A stretch of DNA of 64,000 nt from Chionis minor (lineage: Eukaryota; Chordata; Aves; Charadriiformes; Chionididae), in the NCBI GenBank assembly GCA_013398295.1, contig VZSF01010491.1, forward strand, positions 699,003 through 763,002. Direction: 5' to 3'. Position 1 is the stretch's first letter. Each line of letters begins with the position of its first letter. Below are positions 24,481 through 64,000 of the stretch, piece by piece. The position numbers were made by a program, and so were the translations under genes. Below the pieces are notes generated by a model. The model made no database searches. It was given only the letters and a program-made list of their open reading frames with translations, and was not told where the DNA came from.

Positions 24481-27400
24481 AAATGTACATTTGAGCAGGG
24501 CTCTGATGGGAGCTTGCCGTGCCTACTCATCTGCCTGGTGTTACCAGAGTATGATTTATCGCACATTTATGGCACACTTTAATGACACGCTAACCTTGAT
24601 GCGTAGGCAAAACCTTCTTGGAGGGTATGACCCCTCTTTCTCCACAGCAGAGCATGCACCGCGTGGAGCCTCACCCTGCACCAGCAAGGCTCCCCAGCGT
24701 GTTAAGCTGGCAGCTGCAGTTGCTCGTCGGGACATGGAAGGCGAGCTCTCTCTCAACATTTTCCACGTGAGACTCCACATTCAGCTTCAGCTCCTGCCCC
24801 AAAGGCAACTCCTCAACATTTCCCCTAGCAACATGCTGACTAGCCAAGATTTCAAAGATCCCTGTTGGACTAGAAAGTTTTTGCTCGTTTCTGAAGACAC
24901 TGCTGAGAGGAATCCTTGATTGGTCTTCTCAAGTTAAGAAATACCTTTCTTATTTGAAAAGCCCCTTTTACCCTCCGTTAGCAGAAGTGTGACTAACGCA
25001 ACATGGATTCTTGCAGCTTTCAGATGCCTTCACATCACATACACCACCCGCCGTACCCCCCAGCTTCTTCTCCTCCTGCCGTTGTAGCCGTGTGCTGCCC
25101 GAGGGTGCTCAGGGAGGCGGGTTTGATATTTCTTCTCCAGCGGGTTATGAATACTCACAGGTTTTGGGACGTTGCCTCTCCTCAGCACCCTGTCACTGAT
25201 CTGCATTCCCTCCCTCTGCCGCTCCTGAGGCACTTGGCACAGAAGCCCCCTCCCAACGCCGTCGGCGGGCGCCATGCTCCAGCTGCGCGGCACCAAGGCT
25301 GCCGGCATCAGACCAGCCCTTCCGCCTATGGGAAGGAAATGTGGCGGAGCAAGCCACGCTGCCCAAGGCCAGGACTCCCCGACCCACCCTTGGGAGCAAG
25401 GCAGGGACGGACCTGAAGTCAGCCCAAGGGTCAAGGCACATTTTTGCCCCCTCTCTGCAAATCTGACCGGCTAAAGGAGCAACCCTCCGATAACTGCGTT
25501 ATTCAACAGTCCAGCAAGAACACCGGTGTGTGCACCAAGAGAGAACTGCTTCTTCCATTGTTTCCCTCTTAAATTTGCGGGTTCAGGAAAGTGACAAAGA
25601 GCAAAGTTAAAAGGCAGCATGATGTGGTTCATAGCTTGGGATAAGCACAAAAAAATGGCAGGAAGTATCAGGTAACTGCAGGAGATGCACAAGTATCAGC
25701 GACTTGAGGGGAAAGCCATGTTTGGCTGATGCTTTATGAAATGCCTCTTCGTTTGGAGAGAACGCCACTAGCTCTGGATTAAACACCACTAGTTTCTGAA
25801 ATAGTACCCAGTGTCACAGCGTAGACTCACACGTAGACTTTATAGTCAGCTAGAACTCAAAAATGGCAGAAAAGTCAAACTGGTGTACCAGCGCAGTTTG
25901 TATTTACACAGAGTATTAAGTACAGACTTTCTGCAACCCAACCCCTTCCCTCGACACGACTTGTTTGATGACCATTATCTTCACCTGCTGTAATCTTTAT
26001 TTTCTTGTTGATTTATTTTAGTGTCACCTCTGCTTGCTAATTTGCCTGCAAAACACCATTCATAGGACACGGTGTAAACAAGTGCTGAACAACACACGCT
26101 GTATGTTTCAGGTTACACAAATCCTAAATACGGGGACTGATTATTCTGAAGGAGAATTTATATATGGCTATAATACACTAAAATGTCCAGATTGTACATT
26201 AAAACTTTTTGAAGTCCAAAGATTTAGTCTTCTGGGATTACTTAGCAAGAATATAAATGCAAAGGAACAGTAAATTATTTTTTTTTTATAGAATTTGTTT
26301 ATTCAGTTAAGCTCTGATCTGATGCAGTCCTTGATTTCCAGTCAGGCCTTTTATCTGTTATTTTTTTCAAATACAGCTGGGGACCCAACACACAGACAAC
26401 AAGGGAATTAATTGCTCGAGGTGAATGGTGCCTAACGGGATTGAACTCACCACCATCCTGGCTCCTGGGCCAGATGTCACTGAAGACATGGTGCAACACA
26501 AAACTGCAAAATAGAACTTCTTATCAGTATTTACATAGAGAAGAAGCTCGAGCAGATGTTAGCTAATGAGTCACGTTTCAAATACTGGTAAACACTTATC
26601 TTTATTTCAATTGGACAAACCAAAACTCAGAGCCAAGTCTTCCTTCCCCAACTGTGCTTAAATAAGATAGTATCAGTAAGATGCAAGACAAGCTCTTAAC
26701 AGGATGGTTGAAGACCCAATTTTTAAATGTCAACTAAAAAAAAAGAAAATCCTAATGTTCATGATACATCTTCTAAGACCTTTCTCTCATTCACTAGTTT
26801 TACCTGTATCTGGAAAAAGAGCAGGTGAGATCCCTTCCCAACCACTCTCTCATACCTCCTCATCTGACACATATAATGGAATTTCTTCTTCCCGCAGCAG
26901 ACGTCCTTCTCCAGCAAATCTCTGAGACATTCTCTTGCACCTATTTAAGTCACACTTGCATTTTGAAGGGCTTGCTGTGGGCTAGAACTTTCCGACGTTG
27001 TTACTGTCTTCTTACTCCACACTTCCTGATGCCCCCAACTCAAGCCCCCAGCTTGAACCATAACCTATAGTGTTGCTTCCTACCCTCAGTTCATTCAAAT
27101 CCATCCTTGACAGATACCTGCAAGACTGAGCTGCGCGGTGCCAATCAAATACTATGCTATAGTCTGCGGAAAGAAAAACTGGTGCTAACCCAAGCCACGA
27201 ACTGGGATAAGCATCCTTATACCCTCTAGCATCCTCCTACAATTTATTTCTGAGCTTCTTTCTGAGCAGTAACCGTTCTCTCCCAATTTCTTCCTCAACG
27301 CAAACCCTTTACACCACCCCCTTCCTCTGGCCCTGAACACTATGGAGACTCACTCTGGCCATGCAGGTTTCCATGCCTCCCCTGGCAGAGGTGACTGCTC

Positions 27401-28614
27401 CTGTCCACAGCCAGAGAGGGCACAGCAGGCAGAGCAGACGATCCAGTCAACCTCCAACTCTAGTAATTGCCTTTCCCTAAGCCGCCAGATCCTGTTCGCT
27501 GCTCCTCAATTCACAACATCCCCTGCCAGCGCCCCAATTTTGCAGACTATCTGCCTTCTGCTGGGTTGCAGCAAGTTGGAAAGGTTGGGCATAACCTGCA
27601 GCTTCCCCTCACCTACTGGTTTCAAACAGAGGGCAAAGCAGCAAGCGTGATGCTGCAACAGTGCTGCACTTGGGTTTTGTACACAGGAAAAACGGAGGGA
27701 AAACAATGCGATAGTAATATGTGAACAAAAATACCCCTCCTGCCGGGCAAACAGTTGCTGGCATGTGCCAACCAGCTGTGCAGAGCTACTGTAAATGGAA
27801 TAATAAAGACATGTATTTTAATAGCTGATGCTCCTCTGCAGGAAGTGGAAAGATGAAAAACCGGGGAGCAATAAACCTGCCCTGCTGCTCCTCCTGCCAA
27901 AAGCATTTTTATTCATCAAAGAGGCCACTGGATACTAAGGTGCTGTGCTCTATCTCCCCTGTCTCGTTCACTGCCTCTATTTATCTTCTGTTGTCATAAA
28001 AAAAGAATAAAGGGAAATGACATTCAAGGGGTACAGATTTCAAAACTGAATAAAATGTTGCACTTACACATGGTCTAGTAATTTGTTAAGGCTGAAGATT
28101 TAATGTGAATAAAAAAACCAGTAAAGACTGGGTATTTTGGGAAGGTACTGACCTATTGTAATGAATAATGACACATTTTGGAGGAAGATTTAAATATCAC
28201 ATTACAGCCTGCTGCCATTGTTAGCTACCAGTCAGGATATCTTGTCCATCAGCACCATGTGCCTGCCCACCTACCCAACAGCAGAGCCCTGGTTCCAGCC
28301 ACTGCCTGAGGGCAGATACTCAGCTATGCAGACCTCCTCTGTCTCCAGCCTAAATCGCATTTCCTCACACAAAATCCTCAGCCTGCATGTGCCTTAAGAG
28401 GTGCACCACGTTGGCCCCAGAGAAAAAAAAACCAACAACTAACTACCTGAGCAGAAATGCGCTGTAAGTTACAGGAGTGAAAGCAGTTCAAGGGAAAACG
28501 CTAACACAACAGTATTTCATGCTGGATTTTTATTTCTGTGTTATGCAACTGCATAAGTATAAATAATCGTATTCAATATACAACAATTATGACATCCATA
28601 AGGAGTTTCTTGGA
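24481..28614. other. Intergenic spacer between the convergent CD180 and MAST4 3' ends
   Basis: About 4.1 kb without a supportable gene. Reading frames up to about 154 codons are chance. At about 26438-26452 the minus strand reads GTGAGTTCAATCCCG, similar to the internal B box of tRNA-derived SINEs, but no A box or tail was found. No CR1 recognised. Confidence 0.55.
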
Positions 28615-30922
28615 GAAAATAAGACTGCAAACACTTTATTGCACAGACCCTAACAATTTTTTTTTTCTTTTTGTAAGCTGAGGAATCTACAGCAGGAAGT
28701 CTACAAAAGAACACATCAGATCTACAATCACATAAAGACTGACCAAGTAGAACACAGGCAGGAGGATCTCTAACAGCTCACTGATAAGGTAAACACCAAC
28801 AAACAGGTACTACATAAACACAAGCTTAAGCACTATTACACTTCCAAAATGTAAAGAACTTCTTTGTCAGAAGTGATAATGAACTATACAAAATATACAT
28901 AAAAGTATACTGTAAACAAATAGCTAGATGTGCTTTAAAGGAAACAGGAGGATAGCTGAAAAAAATGCAGAAGACTGTAAACTAGTAAATACCTCCCAGA
29001 CAGAAATGTTATTTTGAAGTGCATTAGCGTTCACTTGTAGTAACTGCCAAAGTACAGATGAACTGTAAATGTTGAGACCATTTTATCTTTAAAACTGCTC
29101 AAAAAATATTATCCATTGCTCACTAGCTCCTCTGTAAACCCGTCAAAGGCAGTATGAATGTTCTAGTGCCACAGGAAAAATCAGGACGTGTTTGTGATAT
29201 TACCTTTCTATGACAGGTTTGCTGTAATCCAACTCAACTAATCAGTATAACAAAGTTTATACCAGAGGGAAATGAATTCTGCGCTCTCTCAGTTGTAATA
29301 CAGACCTCCAAGTCAAGATCACACTGTGCTTTTACAAACAATTTTTTAGCTTTTAAGACAGAAAGACAATCTGTAAGCCCTGATGAAACAGGTAGGGGCC
29401 TAGCTCTACTGTGGGTACATGTAACAGAAACAAGCAAACCCACCATTCTATTGATCCCGATCATTAAAACACATGCATCTGCAAGGGTATTTTGTAGTGT
29501 TTCTGTCCACGTTTCAGATTTTACCTTTCATCCTTCAAAGCAAACTAAATACCCCCAACACTAAAATGATCAAAGTCCACATGTTCCACAGAACAAAAAA
29601 TGTAAATAAGGCTTAGCAAAAGTAAAAAGACAGTCACATTCTAGCACCAAATAGCTCCAACAGGTTCCTGTTACAAAATGCTTCTTTTAAATTACAGTAT
29701 TTACTTTTTTGCATACAAATAAAAAGATTATGTTATGAAATGTATGGAGCTACTCAATGCATTTAAAAAAGAATGTGAAACCCAGAACTACTTGCTAAAA
29801 ATAGCAAGTTATGTCTACAACATAAGGCCCCAGCTATGTATTAAAATGTATCGGATGTCCTGAACTTTTCTAAAGATATGATACTGAAATAGCTTTTTTC
29901 CTTTTTGCCTTACTTGCCGTAAAATAGAAAAAAGCTACAGCTGTATGAAGCTAATTATGCAGTATGATAGTACGTATTCTCTAAATGCACTAAAAAACAG
30001 GGATGAACATACTAGTACTGCAAGTCATGTGCTTATACTTGTGCCTCACACTGTAAGGGCCTGAATTTACAAAAGCTCAAGGAACTCGAGAGGATTGCAG
30101 CAAAAACTGAGCACACAGCATGTGCTTCAGAGTCTTTGACTTGTCTGAGGTGAAGCTCACAGAACACACTCCGAAGAGACAAGATGAGAACCACCATTTC
30201 ACCAGAGAACACAACTGTTGCTGGGACGTCCTGACAACCACGTGGTCCTCCTGTAGCTTTAATGACACCTACTCTAAGAGACAGGCTTTGTGTGGTAGGG
30301 AGATGCAGTTAGGTCTTGTGTTAGATCTGGTGAAGCAGTCATCCAGGTACAGTACTATCAAAATTGGATTATTAAAAATACATGTAAAAACTCACAATAA
30401 ATCCCCATATTTCTTCTGTACTAGTATTATTTTAACCTCTAGCTAGGATTTTTAGTAAGTAAAAATGTGGCCTGTATTTGTTTTCCAGTCAGACCAATGC
30501 TTGTGCATGTCCACGCCTGGTCTGAGTTTTAATAATTCAGTTTCATATTCGAGTATGGCAAATAAGTGGCGAAGCAACTATCTTAAAAAAGGGAGAGTAA
30601 ACAAAGCAATCAGCAGCAAAGTATATATGCTACATTCAAACCCCAAACACATTGCTAGGTATTTACAGAGGAAATCTTTTCTTCAACAGCTCTCAGCTGT
30701 AAAGGTATTTTTGTACAAATACTATATGGTAACAGTTTTACCGGTTACAATTGGGAAGGCATTTTGAAAAAAAGTCCTCTCTTTACATATCCCCATTCAT
30801 ATTTCATCTGTGACATGAAAGCTTTGCTGCACAAAGACACAACACAGTGCTGGTTCAAAGGCAGTCTAATATATTGACATTGTTTCAGCTAGTCTTGAAT
30901 TGACACCTGCTGGGTCTTACAG
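28615..30922 (-). other. MAST4: MAST4 3' UTR
   Basis: About 2.3 kb of AT-rich, repeat-free sequence directly after the MAST4 stop on the minus strand, ending just past an AATAAA. One minus-strand TGTAAATA at 30660-30667 fits the Pumilio-binding consensus. Overlapping short frames on both strands look like chance. Confidence 0.65.
28635..28640 (-). terminator. MAST4: MAST4 candidate polyadenylation signal AATAAA
   Basis: TTTATT on plus is AATAAA on minus. GTGTTTGC and then a T/GT-rich stretch (ATTGTTGTATATTG) follow downstream on the minus strand, as expected for a cleavage site. A second AATAAA at 28529-28534 is an alternative. Confidence 0.55.

Positions 30923-64000
<33,078 letters not shown>

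Overview
This is a vertebrate genomic window, almost certainly from a bird. It carries multi-exon genes with canonical GT-AG introns and several CR1 LINE copies with the avian CR1 3' end, plus one solo LTR of a kind I associate from memory with neoavian (non-galliform) birds. There are no bacterial features, rRNA or CRISPR arrays, and I recognise no tRNA gene.

Layout. Positions 1 to about 17.9 kb look like a gene-poor flank with two degraded CR1-type pieces, a homopyrimidine microsatellite and no supportable gene. Positions 18332-23613 (+) hold a complete three-exon CD180 (RP105) gene; the joined exons encode 660 residues with signal peptide, leucine-rich repeats, C-terminal LRR cap, one membrane helix and a very short tail without a TIR domain. 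About 5 kb of intergenic DNA and 3' UTR follows. Positions 28.6-60.2 kb (-) hold the 3' portion of MAST4, a microtubule-associated serine/threonine kinase: 15 coding exons running from the kinase glycine loop through the AGC tail, the PDZ domain and one very large terminal exon, about 2,030 residues. Its earlier exons lie beyond the right edge; 60.2-64 kb is intron. Every exon junction proposed here keeps frame.

CD180 and MAST4 are arranged tail to tail, and from memory the two are also neighbours on human chromosome 5q. They are not known to act together: CD180 is an LRR receptor on B cells and myeloid cells that pairs with MD-1 (LY86), while MAST4 is a cytoplasmic kinase.

Mobile DNA sits in the MAST4 introns: five CR1 copies in both orientations between 37.8 and 49.3 kb, two of them head to head and forming a fortuitous 368-codon reading frame, and one antisense solo LTR at 50.7-51.7 kb. 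I found no previously undescribed system. The points most worth checking are the inverted CR1 pairs in MAST4 introns, a weak donor after an in-frame kinase exon, conserved islands in the otherwise low-complexity MAST4 tail, and PU.1-like sites upstream of CD180.
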